Source of the DNA: Rhodospirillaceae bacterium UBA4479
GTDB taxonomy: Bacteria > Pseudomonadota > Alphaproteobacteria > Rhodospirillales > Casp-alpha2
Assembly: GCA_002389175.1 (NCBI GenBank)
Contig: DGNZ01000225.1
Location: forward strand, 1 to 16,018
Length of the DNA stretch: 16,018 nucleotides
Reading direction: 5' to 3'
A program made the position numbers and the translations under genes. The stretch's first letter is position 1. Each line of letters opens with the position of its first letter. Below the pieces are notes generated by a model, which was not told the origin of the DNA, made no database searches, and saw nothing but the letters and a program-made list of their open reading frames with translations. Below are positions 7,545-14,240 of this stretch, piece by piece.

Positions 7545-8720
7545 CTAGGTCGTTTTCAGGTTGGCGTCAGCCTTCATGCGATTGAGCGCCATCTTCAGCA
7601 AGATGATACCCAAAACCCCAGACACGGTTGATCCTGAAAGCACACCAATCCGCACGTAGGTCGCATTCGCTGGATCAGCAAAGGCCAGCGTTCCGATGAA
7701 CAAGCTCATGGTAAAGCCGACACCGGCCAAGCAGGCGATACCGCCGATGGCTTTCCAGCCGATACCTTCTGGCAACGACACCATTTTCATACGTTCCGCA
7801 ATGAACACCATGCCGACGATGCCGAGCGGTTTACCGATGATCAAGCCGAGCATGATGCCAAGGGTGATCGGCTGTAGGAATGTATCCACGCCAATCCCGC
7901 TAAGTGACACACCAGCGTTGGCAAATGCGAAGACGGGCATGATGAAGAAATAGACCCATGGATGTAGTGCGTGTTCGACCCGTTCCAGTGGGGCGCCTTC
8001 ACCTCGGAGTGGGATCATCAGTGCAATAACGACACCTGCCAGCGTGGCATGCACGCCGGACTTCAACACGCAGACCCATATAAAGGTGCCGACCAACAAG
8101 TATGGTACGAGGCTCATAATTTTGAGGCGGTTAAAAGCAAACAGCACGACGGTACCTACCGCAGCCAGAGACAACGCCTGGATAGACAGGTTCTCGGTAT
8201 AAAACGCGGCGATGATGATGATCGCACCCAAGTCATCGATAATGGCGAGGGCGAGAAGGAAAATCTTTAACGAGACGGGTACACCGCTGCCAAGAAGAGC
8301 CAGCAAACCAAGAGCAAAGGCAATATCTGTTGCTGCAGGGATCGCCCAACCGTTAATCGCGGTGGGGTCGCCTGCGTTAAAAGCGACGTAGATCAGGGCT
8401 GGGGCAACCATACCGCCCAGGGCCGCAACAGCAGGCAGTGCGGCTTTGGCAGGGGATGATAACTGTCCAGCTAACACTTCGCGTTTGATCTCAAGACCAA
8501 CCAAGAAGAAGAACACGGCCATCAAGCCATCGTTGATCCACAATAACAGGGGTTTATCGATTGAACCCGCACCGATTGCGACCGTGACAGGTGTGGTCAA
8601 CAGTTGATCGTAGAGATAGGCCAGTGGTGAATTATCAAGTATGAGCGCGGAAACGGCCGCAATGAGCAAGATAACGCCGACAGCAGCGTCATGGCGGAAA
8701 AAATCTATAACAACACGCAT
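7545..8720 (-). CDS. nhaA: Na+/H+ antiporter NhaA
   Basis: This inner-membrane electrogenic antiporter exports Na+ (or Li+) in exchange for protons, giving salt and alkaline pH tolerance. From the ATG at 8720 it has 391 residues, close to the E. coli length of 388. Key residues are present: the Asp pair in ALAIIDDLGA (Asp162/Asp163, matching E. coli Asp163/Asp164), Asp132 in ATDIAFALG (matching Asp133), Lys297 in IIGKPLG (matching Lys300) and His224 in SGVHATLAG (matching His225, near the pH sensor). About twelve membrane helices are visible. A longer frame runs upstream to 8822, but its 34 extra residues are polar and unlike NhaA, while MRVVIDFFRHDAAVGVILL is the typical NhaA beginning, with GGGG just upstream. 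The gene is convergent with the LysR gene. Confidence 0.96.
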   Translation of the reverse strand: MRVVIDFFRHDAAVGVILLIAAVSALILDNSPLAYLYDQLLTTPVTVAIGAGSIDKPLLLWINDGLMAVFFFLVGLEIKREVLAGQLSSPAKAALPAVAALGGMVAPALIYVAFNAGDPTAINGWAIPAATDIAFALGLLALLGSGVPVSLKIFLLALAIIDDLGAIIIIAAFYTENLSIQALSLAAVGTVVLFAFNRLKIMSLVPYLLVGTFIWVCVLKSGVHATLAGVVIALMIPLRGEGAPLERVEHALHPWVYFFIMPVFAFANAGVSLSGIGVDTFLQPITLGIMLGLIIGKPLGIVGMVFIAERMKMVSLPEGIGWKAIGGIACLAGVGFTMSLFIGTLAFADPANATYVRIGVLSGSTVSGVLGIILLKMALNRMKADANLKTT

Positions 8721-8962
8721 GAGAAACCCCGATGAATGAATACTACTCCGCCACATAGGGTTTTTTGCCCTTACTGCCACGCCTTTTCGGTGAAAATGTC
8801 CAATAATTAACGTAGAATGCACCGATACGCCGCTTTTTGCCGTTTAGGACAATATTTTTACATAAAAATTTCTCAATTAAACGGAAAGTATATTTCGTTT
8901 TTCTCATACAAATGAACGCGATATAAACAATCAACTCACGCATCGCCGTGCAGGGAGGAATA
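8721..8962. promoter_or_regulatory. AT-rich divergent regulatory region between nhaA and the CoA-transferase operon
   Basis: These 242 bp lie between two divergent units and are the most AT-rich part of the window, especially 8850-8935. The region contains an imperfect dyad (8879-8887 AAACGGAAA, 8893-8900 TTTCGTTT), which becomes a perfect 8-bp palindrome around GTATA if one G is left out. A TATAAA at 8922-8927 could be a -10 element for the operon, but no convincing -35 box sits 16-18 bp before it. GGGAGGA (8953-8959) is the ribosome binding site of the CoA-transferase gene. No other gene or RNA is recognisable. Confidence 0.5.
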
Positions 8963-10222
8963 ATGACTGACACCACCGAGACCGAGAAAACATCTGTCGA
9001 AAACACAGGCCCCCTTGAGGGCATTCGCATCATGGATTTGACCCGCATTCTGGCGGGGCCAACCTGCACACAGCTGTTGGGTGATCTGGGCGCGGATATC
9101 ATCAAGGTCGAAAAACCGGTCGATGGTGATGATACGCGCAGCTGGGGTCCCCCGTATTTGCAGGGCAAGGACGGCCAGGACACCCGCGAGAGTGCCTATT
9201 ACATGGCGTCCAATCGCAATAAGCGCTCTATCGCTGTCGATATTGCCAACCCAGACGGTGTTGCGCTGATCAAAAGTATGCTGTCGAAATGCGATGCCAT
9301 TTGCCACAACTTCAAAGTGGGCGGCTTGGATAAATATGGACTGGGATACGAAGACATCCATGCCGAGTTCCCGCATTTGGTCTATTTGCATATTTCTGGA
9401 TTTGGCCGCACCGGTCCATATGCCAAGCGCGCTGGTTACGACATGTTGGCTCAAGGCGTCGGTGGTATCATGAGTTTGACGGGCCCCGTTGATGGCGATC
9501 CGCACAAAGTCGGCGTCGGCATTGCTGACGTGATGTGCGGCATGTATGCGACGTCGGCATTGTTGGCGGCCCTTCGCCACCGTGATCGAACGGGCCAAGG
9601 TCAATTGATCGATCTCGCATTACTGGACTCGCAGATCGCCTGGCTGATTAACGAGGGTGTGAATTATTTGACGTGGGGCAAAGAGCCCGTGCGTCGCGCC
9701 AACGCGCATTCCAACATCGTGCCTTATGATGTGTTCCCGACGGCGGATGGGTACGTGATCCTCGCCATTGGCAATAACGGTCAGTATGTAAAATTCTGTG
9801 ATTTTGCGGGCAAACCAGAAATGGCCACCGACGAGCGGTTTTTGTCTAATGATCTCAGGGTTCGGAACCGCGACGCGATTACACCGCTGCTGCGCCAGAT
9901 GACGGTGATGAAAACCACCGACGAATGGGTCAACGGTTTGGCACCGTTGGGTGTGCCATCGGCACCCGTTAACACAGTCCCGCAAGCGTTCAGTGATCCG
10001 CAAGTCCAGCACCGCGAAATGGCCATCGATATGAACCATCCTGCGGCCAAGGACGGTTTGTGCCACTTGATCGGCAACCCTATCAATCTATCTGAAACAC
10101 CGGTTTCGTATCGCCGTCCACCCCCGATGGTGGGCGAGCATACCGATGAAGTGTTGCGTGAAATGCTGAATATGGATGATGAGAAATTAGAGAAATTACG
10201 AACCGATGGAGTCGTTGGATAA
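8963..10222 (+). CDS. CaiB/BaiF family (class III) CoA-transferase
   Basis: The 419-residue protein should move CoA from a donor acyl-CoA to a carboxylic acid, forming a mixed anhydride on a catalytic Asp. The N-terminal signature is clear: GPLEGIRIMDLTRILAGP, then LGDLGADIIKVE (39-50). NKRSIAVDI, GLGYEDI and YLHISGFGRTGPYAKRAGYD follow. Asp189 in VGIADVMCGMYATSALLAAL aligns with the catalytic Asp169 of formyl-CoA transferase. The C-terminal region (NTVPQAFSDPQVQHREM) is also typical. ATG at 8963 is chosen over the upstream GTG at 8948 because GGGAGGA lies four bases before it. It is the first gene of an operon with an acyl-CoA dehydrogenase and a ThDP enzyme, so it probably activates the pathway substrate. 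Substrates vary widely in this family (formate/oxalate, carnitine, succinate/malate, bile acids) and cannot be fixed here. Its stop codon lies inside the first of three palindromic repeats. Confidence 0.95.
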   Translation: MTDTTETEKTSVENTGPLEGIRIMDLTRILAGPTCTQLLGDLGADIIKVEKPVDGDDTRSWGPPYLQGKDGQDTRESAYYMASNRNKRSIAVDIANPDGVALIKSMLSKCDAICHNFKVGGLDKYGLGYEDIHAEFPHLVYLHISGFGRTGPYAKRAGYDMLAQGVGGIMSLTGPVDGDPHKVGVGIADVMCGMYATSALLAALRHRDRTGQGQLIDLALLDSQIAWLINEGVNYLTWGKEPVRRANAHSNIVPYDVFPTADGYVILAIGNNGQYVKFCDFAGKPEMATDERFLSNDLRVRNRDAITPLLRQMTVMKTTDEWVNGLAPLGVPSAPVNTVPQAFSDPQVQHREMAIDMNHPAAKDGLCHLIGNPINLSETPVSYRRPPPMVGEHTDEVLREMLNMDDEKLEKLRTDGVVG

Positions 10223-10277
10223 CCAACGCAAATAATATGTTGGATAACCAACGCGAACAGATTGTTGGGTAGCCAAT
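10214..10277. repeat. Three palindromic repeats with exact 25-bp period
   Basis: GTTGGATAACCAAC occurs at 10214-10227 and again at 10239-10252, and the variant GTTGGGTAGCCAAT at 10264-10277. Each has a 5-bp GTTGG/CCAAC-type stem around four bases (the third has one G-T wobble). Start-to-start spacing is exactly 25 bp in both steps. The first copy includes the CoA-transferase stop codon, and the copies carry TAA, TAA and TAG in three different frames. They lie 48-111 bp before the acyl-CoA dehydrogenase start. They could be an operator array, a cluster of small RNA hairpins, or a degenerating tandem duplication of the gene's 3' end. Confidence 0.85.
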
Positions 10278-10324
10278 CTTGACGATTTTCTTTTGATGCT
10301 CTGCCCCTTTTATAGGAGACGACC

Positions 10325-11530
10325 ATGTTCCCTTTAGCTGACGACTACCGCGAAATCCAAGCCGCCGCGCGCGACTTAGCGACCCGTGTGATTGCTGATC
10401 GTGCCGCCGAGGTCGATCGCACCGAAGCTTACCCCTGGCACAACGTCGAAGAACTGACCAAGGCTGGTTTCATGGGGATGACCATTCCGACCGAATGGGG
10501 CGGCCGTGGTCTGACGTTCCTACACGCCGTTCTGGTGGTAGAGGAAATGGCCAAGGTTTGCGGTGTGACGGCTAGGATCGTGGTCGAAGCCAACATGGGC
10601 GCGGTTAGTGCGATCATGAAATACGGCACCGACAAGCAGCGCAAGCTGGCGGCCGAATTGGTCCTGGCGGGGGATAAACCTGCGATCTGTATTACTGAAC
10701 CGGATGCAGGTAGTGCCGCAACGGATATGACCACAACGGCGGTCAAAAAGGGTGATACCTATGTGATCAACGGCAAGAAACATTGGATCACCGGAGGTGG
10801 TGTTTCCAAGTTGCATCTGATTTTTGCACGGGTCATCGAAGACGGTGAAGATATGGGGATCGGTGGTTTCATCGCTGTCCGTGATGTTTCCGAAGGACTG
10901 ATCGTCGGCACCCGCGAACCTGCCATGGGTCTGCGCGGTATCCCCGAATGCGAGATGATCTTCGAAGATTTGGTTGTATCCGAAGACATGGCCGTGATCC
11001 CACCCGAAGGGATCAAACGCGGCTTTGCCGGGTTGATGAATGCCTATAATTCGCAACGCGTCGGGGCTGCGACTGTGGCCATGGGCATCGCCGAAGGGGC
11101 TTATGAGCAAGCCGTCAAGTTTTCCCAAGAACGCGAACAGTTCGGACGGCCGATCTGTGAATTCCAAGGCTTACAATGGATGATGGCGGACATGTCCGTT
11201 GGCTTGGCGGCATCACAAGCGCTGGTCTACAAGGCCGCGTCATCGGCTGAAACCACGCAGGGTGGCTTTCCCGATATGATGATGGCAGCACAAGCTAAAA
11301 TCATGGCATCCGACACGGCGATCAAGGTGACATCCGATGCCCTGCAAGTGTTCGGTGCGGCGGGCTATTCCCGTAACCGTCCGATGGAACGCATGTACCG
11401 CGATGCCCGTATGTTCACGATTGGTGGCGGCACGGCGCAGGTGCTTCGGAACTTGGTCGCAGGCCAAATCCTGGACCGTAAATTGCCGCAGACCCGTGAT
11501 GGTTACGCCAAGATGGATGCTGCGCAGTGA
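10325..11530 (+). CDS. Acyl-CoA dehydrogenase family protein with noncanonical catalytic positions
   Basis: This 401-residue FAD enzyme has the full family fold: an N-terminal helical domain, a middle beta domain (ITEPDAGSAATDM, 123-135; VINGKKHWITGGG) and a C-terminal helical domain (REQFGRPICEFQ, 270-281; MERMYRDARMFTIGGGTAQV). Members oxidise acyl-CoA to 2-enoyl-CoA and pass electrons to ETF. The usual catalytic Glu is missing. The IYEGT-type site reads IGGGT with Gly368, and the alternative site used by isovaleryl-CoA dehydrogenase (Glu before Arg in helix G) has Gln244 in NSQRVGA. Another base, or a different reaction, is therefore likely. AGGAGA just upstream fixes the start. It sits between the CoA-transferase and ThDP enzyme genes, and its stop overlaps the next start by four bases, showing translational coupling. 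Confidence 0.93.
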   Translation: MFPLADDYREIQAAARDLATRVIADRAAEVDRTEAYPWHNVEELTKAGFMGMTIPTEWGGRGLTFLHAVLVVEEMAKVCGVTARIVVEANMGAVSAIMKYGTDKQRKLAAELVLAGDKPAICITEPDAGSAATDMTTTAVKKGDTYVINGKKHWITGGGVSKLHLIFARVIEDGEDMGIGGFIAVRDVSEGLIVGTREPAMGLRGIPECEMIFEDLVVSEDMAVIPPEGIKRGFAGLMNAYNSQRVGAATVAMGIAEGAYEQAVKFSQEREQFGRPICEFQGLQWMMADMSVGLAASQALVYKAASSAETTQGGFPDMMMAAQAKIMASDTAIKVTSDALQVFGAAGYSRNRPMERMYRDARMFTIGGGTAQVLRNLVAGQILDRKLPQTRDGYAKMDAAQ

Positions 11531-13143
11531 GCACGGCATCAGAAATTGTTGCCCAACACCTTTATGAAGCGGGCTGCCGTCATGCGTTTGGTATTCCAGG
11601 CGGTGAGGTGTTGCATCTTATGGAGGGCTTGGAAAAAGCCGGCATCGATTTCCATCTGGTAAAGCATGAAAATTCTGGCGGGTTCATGGCCGAGGGCACG
11701 TATCACGCCACGGGCGCACCGGGTATTTTGGTTGCGACCGTGGGGCCGGGTGTGGTCAACGCCATCAACGTGATCGCCAACGCCTGGCAGGACCAGGTGC
11801 CGATGATCTTTTTAACGGGTTGTGTCGACGCGAACGAGGCCGAGACCTATACCCACCAGGTATTCGACCATACCGCTGTGATTGCACCGATTTCCAAGGC
11901 ATCGATGGTAATATCGCCGGGTGCGGTTGATGTCATGATCGACAAAGCCATCGCGTTGGCCGTCGCTGATCCCCCGGGCCCTGTGCATCTGGATATGCCG
12001 ATTGGGTTAGCAGGTGCTGAAACCAAACCGGCGGGATACCCAAAGCCGGGAACGATTGCCAAGGTCGCGCCCGCACCGGGTGCCGATCTGGACCGTGCCC
12101 GCGATGCGCTGGCGTCAGCGGAACGTCCGCTTGTGATCGCAGGCGTCGACATCTTGCATCACCATGCCGCAGAGACCTTGAACGAAGCCGTGCACCGCCT
12201 GTCGATGCCGATCATCACCAGTTATAAGGCCAAGGGCGTTGTCCCCGAAGACGACGCATTGGCATTGGGCGGGCATGGCCTGTCACCAAAATCTTATAAA
12301 TTGCTCAAGCCCATGATCGATGCGGCGGATGTGATTTTGCTGGCGGGGTACGATCCGATTGAAATGCGGATCGACTGGCGTCACACGTGGGGCACCGCGA
12401 TTGAGGGCAAAACGGTGATCGAAGTCGCCGCCCATCCCAACAGGCATTTTGTGCATCAATCCGATATTTCGTTCGTGTGCGATGTGGATGCGGGCCTAAC
12501 GGCATTGACCCAGGGCTTGAACGGCAACCTAACATGGGCGGGTGGTGAAGTCGCCGCCATGAAAGCGACCCTGGCCGACGCGTTCCCGCGCGATGAAGAA
12601 TGGGGACCCGCCGCTGTCATCGATGCCGCCCGGAACGCATTTCCGCGTAATGGTTTTGTTGCCGTCGATACGGGGGCGCATCGAATTTTGCTGAGCCAGC
12701 AATGGGATTGTTTTGAGCCGCAGAAATTGGCGCAGTCGACCGGGCTTTGTACCATGGGCTGCGCGTTGCCCTTGGTCATGGGACACAAACTGGCTGATCC
12801 CGAAACACCCGTGATCGCATTTACGGGCGATGGTGGGATGGAAATGATCCTGGGCGAATTGGCGACGCTTCGCGATATGGCACTGCCAGTTGTTGTGGTC
12901 GTGTTTGTCGATGAGTCGTTATCGCTGATCGAGTTAAAACAGCGCGGCGGCGGTCAGGATAACCTGGGTGTTGATTTCGGGGGCACAGATTTTGCCGCCG
13001 TGGCCAATTGCATGGGGGGGCGCGGTGTCACGGCGACCAACCGGGCCGAATTAGAATCAGCCATCACCGAAGGTTTGGCCGCAGACACCTATACGCTCAT
13101 TGCATGCCCAATTGGCCGCAAAGCGTACGACGGTCGTTTCTAG
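11527..13143 (+). CDS. Thiamine diphosphate-dependent enzyme, acetolactate synthase-like
   Basis: The 538-residue protein has three ThDP-enzyme domains: pyrimidine-binding (about 1-170), central (about 185-335) and diphosphate-binding (about 360-530). The catalytic Glu that activates ThDP is Glu48 (LVKHENSGGFMAEGTYHATG). The metal/diphosphate motif begins GDGG at 434-437, but the expected NN pair 24 residues later is Val461-Asp462. Asp462 therefore replaces the usual Mg-binding Asn, a substitution that could still bind Mg. Such enzymes decarboxylate 2-keto acids, ligate aldehydes or cleave 2-hydroxyacyl-CoA. It is ALS-like in length and layout, but too diverged to call acetolactate synthase, and there is no small-subunit gene. 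GTG at 11527 overlaps the previous TGA (GTGA). The CoA-transferase and dehydrogenase context suggests a CoA-linked catabolic role, as in oxalyl-CoA or 2-hydroxyacyl-CoA lyase systems. Confidence 0.9.
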   Translation: MSTASEIVAQHLYEAGCRHAFGIPGGEVLHLMEGLEKAGIDFHLVKHENSGGFMAEGTYHATGAPGILVATVGPGVVNAINVIANAWQDQVPMIFLTGCVDANEAETYTHQVFDHTAVIAPISKASMVISPGAVDVMIDKAIALAVADPPGPVHLDMPIGLAGAETKPAGYPKPGTIAKVAPAPGADLDRARDALASAERPLVIAGVDILHHHAAETLNEAVHRLSMPIITSYKAKGVVPEDDALALGGHGLSPKSYKLLKPMIDAADVILLAGYDPIEMRIDWRHTWGTAIEGKTVIEVAAHPNRHFVHQSDISFVCDVDAGLTALTQGLNGNLTWAGGEVAAMKATLADAFPRDEEWGPAAVIDAARNAFPRNGFVAVDTGAHRILLSQQWDCFEPQKLAQSTGLCTMGCALPLVMGHKLADPETPVIAFTGDGGMEMILGELATLRDMALPVVVVVFVDESLSLIELKQRGGGQDNLGVDFGGTDFAAVANCMGGRGVTATNRAELESAITEGLAADTYTLIACPIGRKAYDGRF

Positions 13144-13163
13144 GTAAATTTTTGAATCAAAGC

Positions 13164-13206
13164 CTGCTGGCAAAGATCAGGCCTTATTGATCTTCCAGCA
13201 GTTTTT
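13164..13206 (+). terminator. Intrinsic terminator of the CoA-transferase/ThDP operon
   Basis: CTGCTGG (13164-13170) pairs with CCAGCAG (13195-13201), and AAGATCA (13173-13179) with TGATCTT (13188-13194). This gives a 14-bp stem with a 2-nt bulge and an 8-nt loop. TTTTT follows at once (13202-13206). It lies about 20 bp after the ThDP gene stop and works in the plus direction. Its right arm encodes the last codons of the convergent CheZ-like gene. Confidence 0.85.
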
Positions 13207-13726
13207 CGAATGCATTTGTTTCAGGTTCTTTGTGCGACCGCATTTTGATGGTTTCGACACCATCGTCTTCGTCCATCATGTTAATACCGGAAAGTGCGGT
13301 TTCAACACCAGCGACCGAGCCGTTGCCGACTTTGACGACCAATGAATTCAACGTATCTTCAAACTGGTTGATGGTTTGGATCACGTTCATAATCCGCGCC
13401 CGTGCAGCGTCCTGAACTTCGCAGGCAAGGTCGATACGCGCCGTGGCATCGACAATATCTTGGAACATGTGCCTAGCACCGGTGTATTTGATTTCGCGGA
13501 TCATGCCCTCGGCAATGTCAGAAATTTTTTCGCTGGCGTCCGAGACCGCTACGTTGGCTCTCTCAGAATCGTCTGCGACAGACACAAGTTGATCGGCAAC
13601 CGTGTCCAATACTGGCTTATCGCCTGTGGAATCTGTCAAAATAGCCAAGTCGCCGCGCATTTTCTGCATCAGCTCATAAAGCCGCAGAACCTGCGTTTCC
13701 AACGTGTCTCTGTTCGATTTTTCCAT
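13184..13726 (-). CDS. CheZ-like protein, catalytically degenerate
   Basis: The 180-residue, mainly helical soluble protein resembles CheZ, the phosphatase of CheY-P. It has a long helical N-terminus (about 8-80), then ACEVQDAARARIMNVIQTINQF (about 101-122), which aligns with the active-site helix of CheZ (FQDLTGQ, followed by IQxIE). It ends in a short amphipathic tail (AFEKLLEDQ) placed like the CheY-binding peptide of CheZ. The catalytic Asp is kept (Asp106), but the essential Gln four residues later is Ala110. A second FQD triplet is at 88-90. I therefore infer a CheZ relative without normal phosphatase chemistry, perhaps a response-regulator binding protein. No chemotaxis gene is nearby. 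GGGAGA seven bases upstream supports the start. It is convergent with the ThDP gene and divergent from msrB. Confidence 0.6.
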   Translation of the reverse strand: MEKSNRDTLETQVLRLYELMQKMRGDLAILTDSTGDKPVLDTVADQLVSVADDSERANVAVSDASEKISDIAEGMIREIKYTGARHMFQDIVDATARIDLACEVQDAARARIMNVIQTINQFEDTLNSLVVKVGNGSVAGVETALSGINMMDEDDGVETIKMRSHKEPETNAFEKLLEDQ

Positions 13727-13783
13727 TTTTGATCTCCCAGGCCTTAATTTCTTAAGACCACGGTATCGTGACTCAACAGGGCT

Positions 13784-13812
13784 GGATATAAGTATTAGGT
13801 CTAACTATATCC
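13784..13812. promoter_or_regulatory. Imperfect palindrome upstream of msrB
   Basis: GGATATA (13784-13790) and TATATCC (13806-13812) are perfect 7-bp inverted arms. Inside them TTAG/CTAA (13795-13798 and 13801-13804) forms a second inverted pair around GT. The element lies 27 bp before the msrB start, within the 112-bp spacer shared with the CheZ-like gene. It could be an operator overlapping the msrB promoter or a small 5' UTR hairpin. No known regulator site matched. Confidence 0.45.
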
Positions 13813-13838
13813 CTATTTCACAAAGGGAAGTACGTAAC

Positions 13839-14240
13839 ATGACCGATAAAGTAGAGAAATCCGATAAAGAATGGCTCGAACAGTTGGGGCCAAAGGCGTT
13901 CAAAGTACTTCGAAAACACGACACGGAACGGGCTGGAACCAGCCCGCTGAACGCCGAAAAGCGAGAAGGCACGTTTAAATGTGCAGGTTGTGGTGAGCCT
14001 TTGTTCGCATCAGACACCAAATTTGAGTCCGGGACCGGCTGGCCAAGCTTTTTTCAGCCCATCAGCGACGAAGCGATCGAAGAAAAGGTCGACCAAACGT
14101 TATGGATGACCCGCACAGAGGTGCATTGCGCAAAATGTGGCGGTCACCAGGGACATGTTTTCCCCGATGGACCCAATCCTACGGGCCTGCGTTACTGTAT
14201 CAATGGTGTTGCGTTGGAATTTGAGCCCAAGGACGACTAA
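13839..14240 (+). CDS. msrB: Peptide-methionine (R)-S-oxide reductase MsrB
   Basis: The enzyme repairs oxidised proteins by reducing the R form of methionine sulfoxide, with electrons from thioredoxin. The 133-residue protein has the family layout. Four zinc-binding Cys are at 48, 51, 97 and 100 (CAGC and CAKC), the substrate-site motif GTGWPSF at 65-71, HQGHVFPDGP at 103-112, and the catalytic Cys120 in GLRYCINGVALEF. The start at 13839 is chosen because GGGAAG (13825-13830) lies eight bases upstream and the family normally begins near here; an in-frame ATG at 13704 would add 45 residues without similarity. There is no MsrA fusion or neighbour. The stop codon overlaps that of the convergent GST-like gene. 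Confidence 0.96.
   Translation: MTDKVEKSDKEWLEQLGPKAFKVLRKHDTERAGTSPLNAEKREGTFKCAGCGEPLFASDTKFESGTGWPSFFQPISDEAIEEKVDQTLWMTRTEVHCAKCGGHQGHVFPDGPNPTGLRYCINGVALEFEPKDD

Noticed and set aside
6654..8720. LysR gene next to nhaA as an NhaR/NhaA regulatory pair
   Set aside because: The genes are convergent, the regulator's N-terminus is not NhaR-like, and its likely operator lies on the other side, toward the CBS gene.
8721..8822. N-terminal extension of NhaA to 8822
   Set aside because: The 34 extra residues are polar and unlike NhaA; the ATG at 8720 gives the normal length and start.
8936..9604. A 222-codon open frame on the minus strand inside the CoA-transferase gene
   Set aside because: It is fully antisense to a well-supported gene, has no domain signature, and looks like a codon-bias shadow.
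10214..10277. CRISPR array
   Set aside because: Only three 14-bp palindromes with 11-bp linkers and no cas genes; repeat and spacer sizes are far too small.
11527..13143. Naming the ThDP enzyme acetolactate synthase (ilvB) or oxalyl-CoA decarboxylase (oxc)
   Set aside because: No small subunit gene is present, the metal motif is altered, and no CoA-binding signature could be recognised with confidence.
13704..13838. Longer msrB start at 13704
   Set aside because: It would overlap the divergent CheZ-like gene and add unrelated residues; the ATG at 13839 has a good ribosome binding site.
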